NCBI RefSeq assembly: GCF_914271435.1
Contig: NZ_CAJZAI010000005.1
Location: forward strand, 62,001 to 126,000
Direction: 5' to 3'
Origin: Cupriavidus laharis
GTDB taxonomy: Bacteria > Pseudomonadota > Gammaproteobacteria > Burkholderiales > Burkholderiaceae
Length of the DNA: 64,000 nucleotides
The notes beneath the pieces were generated by a model. That model saw only the letters and a program-made list of their open reading frames with translations. It was not told the DNA's origin and searched no databases. The position numbers were made by a program, and so were the translations under genes. Of the stretch, positions 36,361 to 44,797 are shown piece after piece (the first letter of the stretch is position 1; each line of letters starts with the position of its first letter).

Positions 36361-36631
36361 TTTGTGTGGACCCTCTTAGCTGCAGCGCGCCTCCCCGGTG
36401 ACGCCCCGCCTCTGTTCCTGCCGTGGCTGCCCAGTACGGGCAGCCCGGGGGCCGGGCGGGTACGTGTCGCGCGAAACCTCTACTAGTACCGCGGTTCGCC
36501 CCGCGGAGCCAGCGCGCAGTATTACAACGCGTTACAGAAGCCGTAACGGCGCGCTCCGGACCTGGCCTGGCGGGCAGCGGGCTAACGTGGCGTACGTGGG
36601 CGCGATTGCTTGTATCGATAGACAAACATTA
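36361..36631. other. Upstream region of the MdtA-like operon
   Basis: A 271-bp intergenic stretch between the MOSC gene and the pump operon, both on the minus strand. It contains an inverted repeat GTTAC-7 bp-GTAAC (36531-36547), a possible regulator site, and CCGCGGTTCGCCCCGCGG around 36489-36506, able to form a hairpin. No gene seen. Confidence 0.45.
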
Positions 36632-37270
36632 TCAGAAAAGATGCCGCCGGCCATCGCGGCGCCAGCGGTTGATGCTGTCGATCGACAATTTGCGTGGCCC
36701 ACGCTGCACACAAATGGCGTCGCCGGCACGAACTTCGCCACTCTGCACCACGCTCAGGTAGACGCCGGAGTAGCCGCTTTCGACCATGTCGCGTACGGCG
36801 TGGCGATAGCCCAGCACGGCGTTGAACTTGCACGACGGCTGACGCGGCGACGCCACCCGCAGCACCGCCGTACCGATGCGCAGCACGTCGCCGACCCACA
36901 GGTCGGTCTCGTCCAGGCCCTCGATGGTCAGGTTTTCCCCCATGGCGCCGAACGCCAGGCCGCGGTGTGCCTCGGGCTGCGCGGCAGCGCGGCGGCGCGC
37001 GTCCCACCAGGCATAGTGCTCGGCCGGATAGGCATAGACGGCCTTGTCCAGGCCGCCGTGCACCGTCAGGTCCGCCTGCTCGTCGCCGGCCACGCCCAGC
37101 GGGCGCACCTGCACCCGGAGCGGGTGAACCAGCGTGCTGACTGGGTGCTTGCGGATGCCGGACATCACCACCGCCTCGGTGCCGGCACGGGCCACCACCA
37201 GCGGAATGGCCTTGCCGATACTGACCGCCAGCACGCGCGCACCGGCCAGGGCTCCATTCGGTTCGCTCAC
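36632..37270 (-). CDS. MOSC domain protein, YiiM-like
   Basis: A 212-residue stand-alone MOSC domain protein. Signature segments: HPLRVQVRPLGVAGDEQADLTVHGGLDKAVYAYPAEHYAWW (in parts), FGAMGENLTIEGL, and the conserved Cys in ASPRQPSCKFNAVLG. E. coli YiiM and relatives reduce N-hydroxylated compounds such as 6-N-hydroxylaminopurine using molybdenum cofactor; MOSC domains bind Moco through that Cys. The C-terminal 3-alpha region (GEVRAGDAICV) is YiiM-like. Preceded by a cluster of DnaA-box-like repeats at 37291-37369. Confidence 0.88.
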   Translation of the reverse strand: MSEPNGALAGARVLAVSIGKAIPLVVARAGTEAVVMSGIRKHPVSTLVHPLRVQVRPLGVAGDEQADLTVHGGLDKAVYAYPAEHYAWWDARRRAAAQPEAHRGLAFGAMGENLTIEGLDETDLWVGDVLRIGTAVLRVASPRQPSCKFNAVLGYRHAVRDMVESGYSGVYLSVVQSGEVRAGDAICVQRGPRKLSIDSINRWRRDGRRHLF

Positions 37271-37290
37271 GATGCCCCCGCTGCAGGAGT

Positions 37291-37369
37291 TGTGGATAAC
37301 TCCGTGGATAACGCGTGGAACAGAGGGTGGACAGTGCGTTGGACAACACTGTGGAAAACCTGTGGAGGG
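37291..37369. repeat. Cluster of DnaA-box-like repeats
   Basis: TGTGGATAA (37291-37299) is the exact complement of the DnaA box TTATCCACA. CGTGGATAA (37303-37311) has one mismatch, TGTGGAAAA (37350-37358) one, and TGTGGAGGG (37361-37369) is a degenerate copy, all in the same orientation. They lie in the 140-bp gap between the MFS gene (37411) and the MOSC gene (37270). Confidence 0.6.
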
Positions 37370-37410
37370 GAACCCGGCTCAAGCGGGCTCCAGGAACGGC
37401 CGGAACCTGC

Positions 37411-38583
37411 TCAGGCCTGTTGCGGAGCCTGCTGCCGCGGCCACTGGCAGCCCAGTGCGCGCGCGCGTTGCGAGATAACCAGCGCCGCCAGCATCAGCGC
37501 CGCGGCGCCCCAGTGCAGCGAACCGGTGCCGGCCACCGTATAGATGGCCGCGCCGGCCATGGCGCCCAGCGCCTGGCCGAGGTAGATCGACGACGAATTG
37601 AGCGAGATCGACACCGAGGCGCGGTCCGGCGCGATCATCACCAGCCGCGCCTGTTGCGCGCTGTTGGTGGCAAACCCGCCCACGCCCCACAGCATGAACA
37701 GCAGCACCAGCGCCACGCCGCCCAGCCCGGCCAGCGGCCACAGCACCATGGCGGCAATCGAGGTCAGCAAGGTGAACTGGACAATCCGGCTCGGCGTGAT
37801 CCGGTCCATGCGCGAGGCCGCCATCGCATTGCCGAGCACCCCGCAGGCGCCATAGGCCAGGAACATCAGGCTCAGCGCGGCGCCGGTGATGCCGTGGACA
37901 TCGCGCATCAGCGGCGCAATGTAGGTGAACATCGTGAACATGCCGGCCGACTGGATCATGGTCGCGGCCACTACGAGCATGATCGGCCGGTGGCGCAGCA
38001 CCGCGCCCCAAGCCTCGCGGCCCACGGCCGGCACGTAGAGCCCGCGCGGCAAGGCGCGCCAGACCGCCGCCGACACCAGCAGCGCCAGCACGCCCACCAC
38101 CGCCATGCTGACGCGCCAGCCGAGCGTGCTGGCAATCCAGGTGCCCAGCGGCATGCCGACCACGCTGGCGATGCTCCAGCCCAGGAACACGAAGCTGATC
38201 GCCCGTCCGCGCGTCTGCGCGTTGACCAGCAGCGGCAGGGTGGCGGCGGTCTGCGGCGTGTAGATGGCCGCGCCGATCGCGGTCAGGAAGCGGATCGCCA
38301 TCAGCGCGGCGAAGTTCGGCGCCAGTGCCGCGGCCAGGTGCATCACCGCGTAGACCAGCAGCGAACCCGCCAGCAGCAGGCGGCGGTCGATGCGCGAACC
38401 CAGCGTGGCGAAGACCGGCGCCCCCACGCAGGTGGCCAGCGCGAACACCGAGATCAGCTGGCCCGCACTGGCCACGCCCAGCCCGAAATCGCCGGCAATA
38501 TCGTTCAACATGCCGGTCACGATCATCGCGCCGGTGCCAATGATGAAATTGCCGACGCAGAGCGTCACGAGCCTGGGGTCCAT
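37411..38583 (-). CDS. MFS transporter, DHA1/AraJ-like exporter
   Basis: A 390-residue major facilitator with 12 predicted TM helices. The frame continues upstream to 38742, but that part is Arg/Pro-rich and not membrane-like, so ATG 38583 (MDPRLVTLCVGNFIIGTGAMIVTGML) is chosen. The loop 2-3 signature is GSRIDRRLLLAGSLLVYA. Motif C-like AIYTPQTAATLPLLV and WSIASVVGMPLGTWIASTLGWRV are typical of drug/metabolite exporters of the AraJ/YdhP group. Substrate unknown. Monocistronic. Confidence 0.88.
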   Translation of the reverse strand: MDPRLVTLCVGNFIIGTGAMIVTGMLNDIAGDFGLGVASAGQLISVFALATCVGAPVFATLGSRIDRRLLLAGSLLVYAVMHLAAALAPNFAALMAIRFLTAIGAAIYTPQTAATLPLLVNAQTRGRAISFVFLGWSIASVVGMPLGTWIASTLGWRVSMAVVGVLALLVSAAVWRALPRGLYVPAVGREAWGAVLRHRPIMLVVAATMIQSAGMFTMFTYIAPLMRDVHGITGAALSLMFLAYGACGVLGNAMAASRMDRITPSRIVQFTLLTSIAAMVLWPLAGLGGVALVLLFMLWGVGGFATNSAQQARLVMIAPDRASVSISLNSSSIYLGQALGAMAGAAIYTVAGTGSLHWGAAALMLAALVISQRARALGCQWPRQQAPQQA

Positions 38584-38755
38584 GCCGGCCTTGGTGGAAG
38601 GGTGGCGCGCTGGCGCCTTGTTGTTGTCGGGGTGCGCCGCCGGCCGTTGCGGCCAGCGGTCAGGAAAGCCCCGAGTGTAGCGGTTTCGCGAAATTCGCGT
38701 CCGCGGAGGCCGAAGTCGTGGCGTGCCGGGTGTTACCGACACCGGATGAACCTGG

Positions 38756-38788
38756 CTCCTCTCTCCCGCCGGGAGTGGGAGAGGGGAG
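38756..38788. repeat. CTCTCCC/GGGAGAG intergenic inverted repeat
   Basis: A ~12-bp stem (CTCCTCTCTCCC with GGGAGAGGGGAG, one G-T pair) around a GCCGGGAGT loop, 25 bp past the stop of the dehydrogenase gene. A relative lies at 42203-42229. Probably a member of a genome-wide short repeat family; it could also terminate transcription on the minus strand. Confidence 0.55.
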
Positions 38789-38811
38789 TAAACCGCGGGT
38801 GTGAGGATTCG

Positions 38812-39837
38812 TCAGCGCGACAGCGCCGGCGTCAGGGCCTTGGGATTGACGATGCTGTCGTGCTTGCCCGCCAGCACATCCAGGATGTTCTGGAACGCGG
38901 TCCGGAAGTACAGCTCATAGCTGTCGCGCTCCACATAGCCCAGATGCGGCGTGCAGATGCAGTTTTCCATCCGCAGCAGCGCATGCCCCTGCAGGATGGG
39001 CTCGGACTCGAACACATCCACCGCCGCCATGCCCGGGCGGCCGCGGTTCAGCGCCGCGACCAGCGCGTTCTCTTCCAGCAGTTCGGCGCGGCTGGTGTTG
39101 ACGAACAGCGCCGTCGGCTTCATGCGGGTCAGGTCGGTCAGCTTGACGATGCCGCGCGTGTCGTCGTTCAGGCGCAGGTGCAGCGACAGCACGTCGCTGT
39201 CGGCGAAGAACTGGTCCTTGGACTCCGCCACCGCAATGCCGTCGGCGCGCGCAGCTTCCTGCGACGCCTCGCGCCCCCACACCAGCACATTCATGCCGAA
39301 GGCCCGGCCATAGCCGGCCAGCAGCCGGCCGATCTTGCCGTAGCCCCAGATGCCCAGGGTCTGGCCGCGCAGCACCTGCCCCAGGCCGAAGTTGGGCGGC
39401 ATGGTGGTCGACTTCAGGCCCGACTGCTGCCAGGCGCCGTGCTTGAGGCTCGCCACGTACTGCGGAATGCGGCGCTGGGCCGCCATGATCAGCGCCCAGG
39501 TCAGCTCGGCGGGCGCGACCGGCGAGCCCACGCCTTCGAGCACCGCCACGCCCCGGTCCGTGCACGCTTCGACATCGATATGCGTGTTCGGCGCGGTGCC
39601 GACCCGGCCGGTCTGGCTGATGATCTTCAGCTTGGGCAGTTTTTCCAGCAGCTGCCGCGTGATGCGCGTGCGTTCGCGGATCAGCACGACCGCCTCCACA
39701 TCCGAGAGGCGCGCGGCCAGCTGGCCCACGCCCTTGACGGTGTTGTTGAACACCTTGACGTCGTGCCCTTCCAGCAGGCTGAAGCAGGGCAGCTTGCGCA
39801 CGGCGTCCTGATAATCGTCGAGTACAGCAATCTTCAT
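38812..39837 (-). CDS. D-2-hydroxyacid dehydrogenase family protein
   Basis: A 341-residue NAD-dependent D-isomer hydroxyacid dehydrogenase. N-terminal substrate domain with LKIISQTGRVGTAPNTHIDVEA. Rossmann motif in LGIWGYGKIGRLLAGYGRAFG (GxGxxG plus acidic/Trp surroundings). Catalytic Arg in LFVNTSRAELLEE, Glu in VFESEPIL, His in CTPHLGYVERDSYELY. Related proteins reduce or oxidise glycerate, phosphoglycerate or branched 2-ketoacids; the exact substrate is not evident. Appears monocistronic, divergent from pckG. Confidence 0.9.
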   Translation of the reverse strand: MKIAVLDDYQDAVRKLPCFSLLEGHDVKVFNNTVKGVGQLAARLSDVEAVVLIRERTRITRQLLEKLPKLKIISQTGRVGTAPNTHIDVEACTDRGVAVLEGVGSPVAPAELTWALIMAAQRRIPQYVASLKHGAWQQSGLKSTTMPPNFGLGQVLRGQTLGIWGYGKIGRLLAGYGRAFGMNVLVWGREASQEAARADGIAVAESKDQFFADSDVLSLHLRLNDDTRGIVKLTDLTRMKPTALFVNTSRAELLEENALVAALNRGRPGMAAVDVFESEPILQGHALLRMENCICTPHLGYVERDSYELYFRTAFQNILDVLAGKHDSIVNPKALTPALSR

Positions 39838-40326
39838 CGGTAACTCTTTTTGTCGGCTGGCCTGGTGACCCGGGTTAGTGCGCGCGGCAACGGAAACCGT
39901 GCACCGCCGACGCTATTGTCGGGTATCCCGAGCCGGCACAATCCATGCGTGAATCCACGGCCGGCAATGCTGCACAGCAAAAAACAGCGGGGTGCTGCAG
40001 TGGTATCCTTGCCCGCTCCGGTGCCGCCAGGAATGGTCGGTCGAGCCTCGCTCCCGACACCAGGCGCCATCGGACAAAGCCCGCCCTGGCCCTGTGCAGC
40101 TAGCCCCCGCGCGGGCGAAGCGCAACTTTAGCGCAGGCGCAGGGACTGCTGCGACCCTTTGCGTTACCTGGGCCGCAGTGGAGTTGTAACGGGATGTGAC
40201 GACCGGTGTGAGTCGCTGATGCGAGCCACTGATGTGAGCCGCGGCACGCACCGGCCTGGCTGGTCTCAGGTTGGGCTTTGAAAAGAATTCCCCCCTTCCT
40301 TCCCTTACACACTTTGGAGTTGCTGT
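39838..40326. other. Divergent region between dehydrogenase gene and pckG
   Basis: 489 bp without a credible gene. It must hold promoters for both neighbours. Near pckG a partly repeated motif GATGCGAGCCACTGATGTGAG (40218-40238, in halves) and the Shine-Dalgarno TTGGAG before ATG 40327 are visible. No clear sigma-70 hexamers found. Confidence 0.4.
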
Positions 40327-42183
40327 ATGAACCACCCCTCGATGCAAGGCACGGCGGCGTTGAACGTCCCGGCCTGGGTCAGGAACCAGAAGCTGGTGGC
40401 CTGGGTTGCCGAAATCGCTGCGCTGACCAAGCCGGAGCGCGTTCACTGGTGCGACGGTTCGCAGGAAGAATATGACCGCCTGTGCGAGCAGATGGTCGCT
40501 GCCGGCACGCTCAAACGCCTGAACCCGGCCAAGCGCAAGAACTCCTTCCTAGCCCTGTCCGACCCGTCCGACGTGGCGCGTGTCGAAGACCGCACCTTCA
40601 TCTGCTCGGAGAAGAAGGAACAGGCCGGCCCCACCAACAACTGGGTCGCCCCGGACGAGATGCGCCAGACGCTCAACGGCCTCTTCGACGGCTGCATGCG
40701 CGGCCGCACGCTGTACGTGGTGCCGTTCTCGATGGGCCCACTGGGCTCGCCAATCGCCCACATCGGCGTGGAGTTGTCCGACTCGCCGTACGTGGTGGCC
40801 AACATGCGCATCATGACCCGCATGGGCAAGGCCGTATATGACGTGCTCGGCACCGACGGCGACTTCGTCCCCTGCGTGCACACTGTCGGCAAGCCGCTCG
40901 CCGCTGGCGAAAAGGACGTGCCGTGGCCGTGCAACCCGACCAAGTACATCGTCCATTTCCCCGAATTGCGCGAGATCTGGTCGTTCGGCTCGGGCTACGG
41001 CGGCAACGCGCTGCTCGGCAAGAAGTGCTTCGCCCTGCGCATCGCCTCGAGCATGGGCCGCGACCAGGGCTGGCTCGCCGAGCACATGCTGATCCTTGGC
41101 GTGACCTCGCCCGAAGGCAAGCGGTACCACGTGGCCGCCGCGTTCCCGTCGGCCTGCGGCAAGACCAACTTTGCCATGCTGATCCCGCCCAAGGGCTTCG
41201 AGGGCTGGAAGATCACCACCATCGGCGACGACATCGCCTGGATCAAGCCGGGCAAGGACGGCCGCCTGTACGCGATCAACCCGGAAGCGGGCTTCTTTGG
41301 CGTGGCCCCGGGCACCAGCGAGAAGACCAACTACAACGCGATGGCGACGCTGAAGGAGAACGTCATCTTCACCAACGTGGCGCTGACCGACGACGGCGAC
41401 GTGTGGTGGGAAGGCATGACCAAGGAAGCGCCGGCGCACCTGATCGACTGGCAGGGCAAGGACTGGACCCCGGAAATCGCCAGGGCGACCGGCGCCAAGG
41501 CCGCCCACCCGAACTCGCGCTTCACCGCGCCGGCGTCGCAGTGCCCGTCGATCGACGAGAACTGGGACAACCCGGCCGGCGTACCCATTGATGCGTTCAT
41601 CTTCGGCGGCCGCCGCTCGACCACCGTGCCGCTGGTGACCGAGGCCCGCAACTGGACTGAAGGCGTCTACATGGCCGCGACCATGGGTTCGGAAACCACC
41701 GCCGCGGCCGCCGGCCGGCAAGGCGTGGTGCGCCGCGACCCGTTCGCGATGCTGCCGTTCTGCGGCTACAACATGAGCGACTACTTCGGCCACTGGCTGA
41801 AGCTGGGCAACAAGCTGGAAGCCGCTGGGGCAAAGCTGCCGAAGATCTACTGCGTCAACTGGTTCCGCAAGGACGCCGATGGCAACTTCGTGTGGCCGGG
41901 CTTCGGCGATAACATGCGCGTGCTGTCGTGGATGATCGACCGCGTGGAAGGCAGGGGCCAGGGCGGCGAGCACGTGTTCGGCACCAGCCCGCGCTATGAA
42001 GACCTGAACTGGAATGGCGTGGACTTCTCGCCGGCGCAGTTCGCCCAGGTCACGTCGATCGACATCGACGCCTGGAAGCAGGAGCTGGCGCTGCACGACG
42101 AGCTGTTCACGCAACTGAAGCACGGTCTGCCGCAGGCGCTGGCCGAAGCGCGTTCGGCGCTGGGCAAGCGGCTGGAGGGGTAA
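40327..42183 (+). CDS. pckG: Phosphoenolpyruvate carboxykinase (GTP)
   Basis: A 618-residue GTP-dependent PEPCK that converts oxaloacetate plus GTP to PEP, the entry step of gluconeogenesis. P-loop and hyper-reactive cysteine C277 in [15 protein letters not shown], metal site in [11 protein letters not shown], guanine-binding region with [17 protein letters not shown], and [14 protein letters not shown]-terminal [17 protein letters not shown] is standard. Full length for the family. It stands alone on the plus strand and is followed by a terminator at 42265-42293. The neighbouring Cache-type sensor system and cstA are also carbon-supply functions, so co-regulation is possible. Confidence 0.97.
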   Translation: MNHPSMQGTAALNVPAWVRNQKLVAWVAEIAALTKPERVHWCDGSQEEYDRLCEQMVAAGTLKRLNPAKRKNSFLALSDPSDVARVEDRTFICSEKKEQAGPTNNWVAPDEMRQTLNGLFDGCMRGRTLYVVPFSMGPLGSPIAHIGVELSDSPYVVANMRIMTRMGKAVYDVLGTDGDFVPCVHTVGKPLAAGEKDVPWPCNPTKYIVHFPELREIWSFGSGYGGNALLGKKCFALRIASSMGRDQGWLAEHMLILGVTSPEGKRYHVAAAFPSACGKTNFAMLIPPKGFEGWKITTIGDDIAWIKPGKDGRLYAINPEAGFFGVAPGTSEKTNYNAMATLKENVIFTNVALTDDGDVWWEGMTKEAPAHLIDWQGKDWTPEIARATGAKAAHPNSRFTAPASQCPSIDENWDNPAGVPIDAFIFGGRRSTTVPLVTEARNWTEGVYMAATMGSETTAAAAGRQGVVRRDPFAMLPFCGYNMSDYFGHWLKLGNKLEAAGAKLPKIYCVNWFRKDADGNFVWPGFGDNMRVLSWMIDRVEGRGQGGEHVFGTSPRYEDLNWNGVDFSPAQFAQVTSIDIDAWKQELALHDELFTQLKHGLPQALAEARSALGKRLEG

Positions 42184-42202
42184 AGCCGCAGCGGCTGGTT
42201 TG

Positions 42203-42229
42203 CTCCCCTCTCCCAAAGGGCGAGGGGAG
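42203..42229. repeat. CTCCCCTC/GAGGGGAG intergenic inverted repeat
   Basis: An 8-bp perfect stem extended inward by TCCC-AAA-GGG, 20 bp past the pckG stop. It is a relative of the repeat at 38756-38788. Most likely a dispersed short repeat rather than the gene's own terminator, which follows at 42265. Confidence 0.5.
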
Positions 42230-42264
42230 AAGGCAGTCGGGATACGGAGAGCTTTCGGCAAGAC

Positions 42265-42293
42265 AACGCCCGTATCATTCAGAGACGGGCGTT
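42265..42293. terminator. Terminator between pckG and the convergent response-regulator gene
   Basis: AACGCCCGT pairs perfectly with ACGGGCGTT across an 11-nt loop, followed on the plus strand by CTTCT. It ends just 3 bp before the stop of the minus-strand regulator gene, so it can serve both. Confidence 0.65.
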
Positions 42294-42296
42294 CTT

Positions 42297-43001
42297 CTAT
42301 CCTCCCTCGCCATCCCCCAACTGCTCCACCGCAAACTTCACGAACCCCGCCCGGCCCTCGATCCCCAGCTTGCGCTTGAGGTTGAGCCGGTGCGTCTCCA
42401 CCGTGCGCACGGATACCCCCAACTGCGCCGCAATTTCCTTGTTCGCCATGCCCCGGCCGATACAGCCGAGGATGTCGCGTTCGCGCCGTGTCAGCGCGTC
42501 CAGCGGACCGGCCGCGGGCGTCTGTTCGGCCATGCCGCGCGCAATGCGGGCGCTGTAAAACACGCGCCCCGCCAGCACCGCCTGGATGGCGGCCATCAGT
42601 TCGTCCGCGGGCGCATCCTTCAATACATAGCCGCGTGCACCGGCACGCACCGCCTGGCGCGCGTATTCCAGGTTGTCATGCATGCTGACCACCAGCACGG
42701 CGATCTCGGGGTACTGCTCATGCAGCGCGGCGGTCAGCGCAATGCCGCCCATGCCGCGCATGCCGATGTCGGTAATGACGAGGTCCGGGCGCTCCCGCAC
42801 GCCGGCACGGTCAAGCCAGGCCAGTGCCGCCTCGCCGTCATCGGCCTCGCCCACCACGCATAGGCCGGGCTGCAGCGCGAGGTGCATGCGCATGCCGTCG
42901 CGAACCAGCGCATGGTCGTCGATGAGCAGCACGCGCGCGGGCGCATCGACAGGGTGGCCGGGATGGCCCCCCGTTTCGGCCGGGTCAGGGATCTGGGTCA
43001 T
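42297..43001 (-). CDS. NarL/FixJ-type LuxR-family response regulator
   Basis: A 234-residue regulator. Receiver domain ~22-140: D28-D29 acidic pair, phosphoacceptor D78 in PDLVITDIGMRGMGG, and K in GYVLKDAPADE. C-terminal LuxR HTH (~165-225): LTRRERDILGCIGRGMANKEIAAQLGVSVRTVETHRLNLKRKLG (in parts), a textbook DNA-recognition motif. Its start overlaps the stop of the sensor kinase gene by 4 bp (ATGA). Since cstA is divergent from the kinase gene and carries palindromic sites upstream, it is the probable activator of cstA-ybdD (inference). Confidence 0.92.
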   Translation of the reverse strand: MTQIPDPAETGGHPGHPVDAPARVLLIDDHALVRDGMRMHLALQPGLCVVGEADDGEAALAWLDRAGVRERPDLVITDIGMRGMGGIALTAALHEQYPEIAVLVVSMHDNLEYARQAVRAGARGYVLKDAPADELMAAIQAVLAGRVFYSARIARGMAEQTPAAGPLDALTRRERDILGCIGRGMANKEIAAQLGVSVRTVETHRLNLKRKLGIEGRAGFVKFAVEQLGDGEGG

Positions 43002-44404
43002 GACTGCGAAGGTTCTGCGGGTAGGAGAGCGGCGGGCCGGGCCGGCATGTTCGCGAGCGGCAGGGTCGCCACCAGCTCGGTGCCGCCGATGCCCGAAACG
43101 ATGTCAAACTGCCCGCCCAGCGCCGCGATACGCTCGCGCAGGTTGCGCAGCCCGATGCCGCGCCGGGGATCCACCTGCATGCGGGCCACGTCAAACCCGC
43201 TGCCATCGTCGCGCACCGTCAGGCGCGTCGCATCCGGATCGAAAGCCAGCGCCACGGTCACCCTGCGCGCGCGGGCGTGGCGCTCGACATTGGTCAGCGC
43301 TTCCTGCGCGATCCGGTACAGCGCGGTGGCCTGTTCGTCGGGGAGTTCGCGCGGCGTGCCGGCCTGGGCCACGCTGATCTGCAGTTGGCTGCCGCCTTGC
43401 ATCTCGCGCGCCAGGTGCTGCAAGGCGGCAAAGAGGCCAAGGTCGTCGAGCAGGGCGGGGCGCAGGTTGCGGGCCACGCGCCGTACCTCGTTGAACACCG
43501 TGTCGAGCCGGTTCAGCGCCATGCCGAGCACCGGCGCCACGGCCGCGCCTTCGGCCGGCGCCAGGCGCAGCCGGTTGGCGGCGGCTTCCAGCACCAGCTT
43601 GACCGACACCAGCAACTGGCTGATGCCGTCATGCAGCTCGCGCGACAGCCGTGCGCGCTCCTCTTCCTGGGACTGCACCACGCGTTGGGCGAGCTGCCGC
43701 AGCTTGGCATCGGCCTCGCGGTGCTCGCTGATATTGAGGGCCAGGCCGCTGGCCGCCACCAGCAGGATGCTGACCGCGGCAATCACGCCGATCCACGCCA
43801 TGGTCTCGCGGATATCGGTCTCCGCGCGCGCGTCGAGCTGGCGCAATGTGCTTTCCACGTCATCCAGGTAGATGCCGGTACCGAGCATCCAGCCCCATTC
43901 GGGCACGGCCACCACATAGCCAAGCTTTGGCGCCAGTTGCTGGGACGAAGGCTTTTTCCACTGGTAGCGGACCGAACCGCCGCCGGCCCGGGCCGCCGCG
44001 ATCAGCTTCTGGATGGTGAGAGCGCCCTGCGGGTCGCGCAGCGTCCACAAGTCCTGCCCCACCAGCTCGGGCTGGCGCGGGTGCATCAGGTTGCGGCCCT
44101 GCATGTCGTACAGGAAGAAGTAGCCGTCGGGCCCGTAGTCGAGTTGCGCCAGGGCCTCCATGGCGGCCTGCCGGGTAGTGGCGTCGGTGCGGCCCGAACG
44201 CACCATCGGCGCGATGGCGCTTTGCGCCAGTTCTACGTAGTGGCGCAGTTCGGCTTCCTTGCTCTGGAGATAGGCCGCTTCCACCAGCGCGCGCTCGTGC
44301 TGCGCCAGTTGCGTCGCCTGGAAACGCACGGCAAGGGCAATGCCGAGCATGGCCACCGCGAGCGGCGCGACGGCGAGCAACAGGATCTTCTGGCGGAGTT
44401 TCAT
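42998..44404 (-). CDS. Sensor histidine kinase with single Cache domain
   Basis: A 468-residue kinase of the NarX/DesK (HisKA_3) class. TM1 (residues ~5-27, ILLLAVAPLAVAMLGIALAV); an extracytoplasmic sCache_2 domain (~30-190) with LDYGPDGYFFLYDMQGRNLMHP and the Cache WGWMLGTGIYLDDV end; TM2 (~205-228). Phospho-His is in RARLSRELHDGISQLLVSVK, and HATPase_c has RIAQEALTNVERHA and GIGLRNLRERIAAL. sCache_2 sensors often bind small carboxylates such as pyruvate or propionate. ATG 44404 (MKLRQKILLL) is preferred to the longer 44443 frame. Divergent from cstA. Confidence 0.9.
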   Translation of the reverse strand: MKLRQKILLLAVAPLAVAMLGIALAVRFQATQLAQHERALVEAAYLQSKEAELRHYVELAQSAIAPMVRSGRTDATTRQAAMEALAQLDYGPDGYFFLYDMQGRNLMHPRQPELVGQDLWTLRDPQGALTIQKLIAAARAGGGSVRYQWKKPSSQQLAPKLGYVVAVPEWGWMLGTGIYLDDVESTLRQLDARAETDIRETMAWIGVIAAVSILLVAASGLALNISEHREADAKLRQLAQRVVQSQEEERARLSRELHDGISQLLVSVKLVLEAAANRLRLAPAEGAAVAPVLGMALNRLDTVFNEVRRVARNLRPALLDDLGLFAALQHLAREMQGGSQLQISVAQAGTPRELPDEQATALYRIAQEALTNVERHARARRVTVALAFDPDATRLTVRDDGSGFDVARMQVDPRRGIGLRNLRERIAALGGQFDIVSGIGGTELVATLPLANMPARPAALLPAEPSQS

Positions 44405-44455
44405 CTGGACCGGGGGTAAACACCGATGCCGCGCAGGCGGCATGTCACCGTCGAT

Positions 44456-44488
44456 CTGCGTAGTACTACGCAGACATGCTGCGTAGTT
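44456..44488. promoter_or_regulatory. Palindromic operator candidate for the LuxR-type regulator
   Basis: CTGCGTAGTACTACGCAG (44456-44473) is an 18-bp perfect palindrome. A third half-site CTGCGTAGTT follows at 44479-44488, in the same orientation as the left half. The array ends 6 bp before the predicted cstA -35 element, a classic activator position. Confidence 0.65.
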
Positions 44489-44494
44489 CCGCGC

Positions 44495-44523
44495 TTGTGC
44501 GGGGTATGGCGGGTGTCAATACT
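44495..44523 (+). promoter_or_regulatory. Predicted cstA promoter
   Basis: TTGTGC (44495-44500), 17-bp spacer, AATACT (44518-44523). Both boxes are imperfect, as expected for an activator-dependent promoter. Placement directly downstream of the palindromic array supports the call. Confidence 0.45.
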
Positions 44524-44797
44524 ACACGCCGGACGCGCAAGCCGCCCCAACATGCGGCAAGCGTCCACGCAGTTGGTGCACTGCCGGCCCGGTTGGTGCA
44601 TCGCCTGCCTGCAAGACGAGATCCGGAAACGACACGAACCGGGCGCGCAGCAGCCAGATCCAGGAGACCCGATCACCGCCGGATTTCCGCCGCTGCCCGC
44701 CCGAGGCGCCCACCCATGGCCGCGCCGCCGACCCTGCCAGTTACCAGTCCTTCGCCGCCGCAGGCTTTCCATACCCCGGTCTGAGGAGACCTTCACT

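Larger units (their letters stand above)
44405..44797. other. Divergent control region of the Cache two-component system and cstA
   Basis: 393 bp containing the operator and promoter described separately, then a long (~270 nt) cstA leader. ORFs crossing it have no coding character, although one is open in frame with cstA back to 44426. Confidence 0.5.

Noticed and set aside
44426..44797. In-frame upstream extension of cstA
   Set aside because: Lies over the operator and promoter, lacks membrane character, and ATG 44798 has a good ribosome site.
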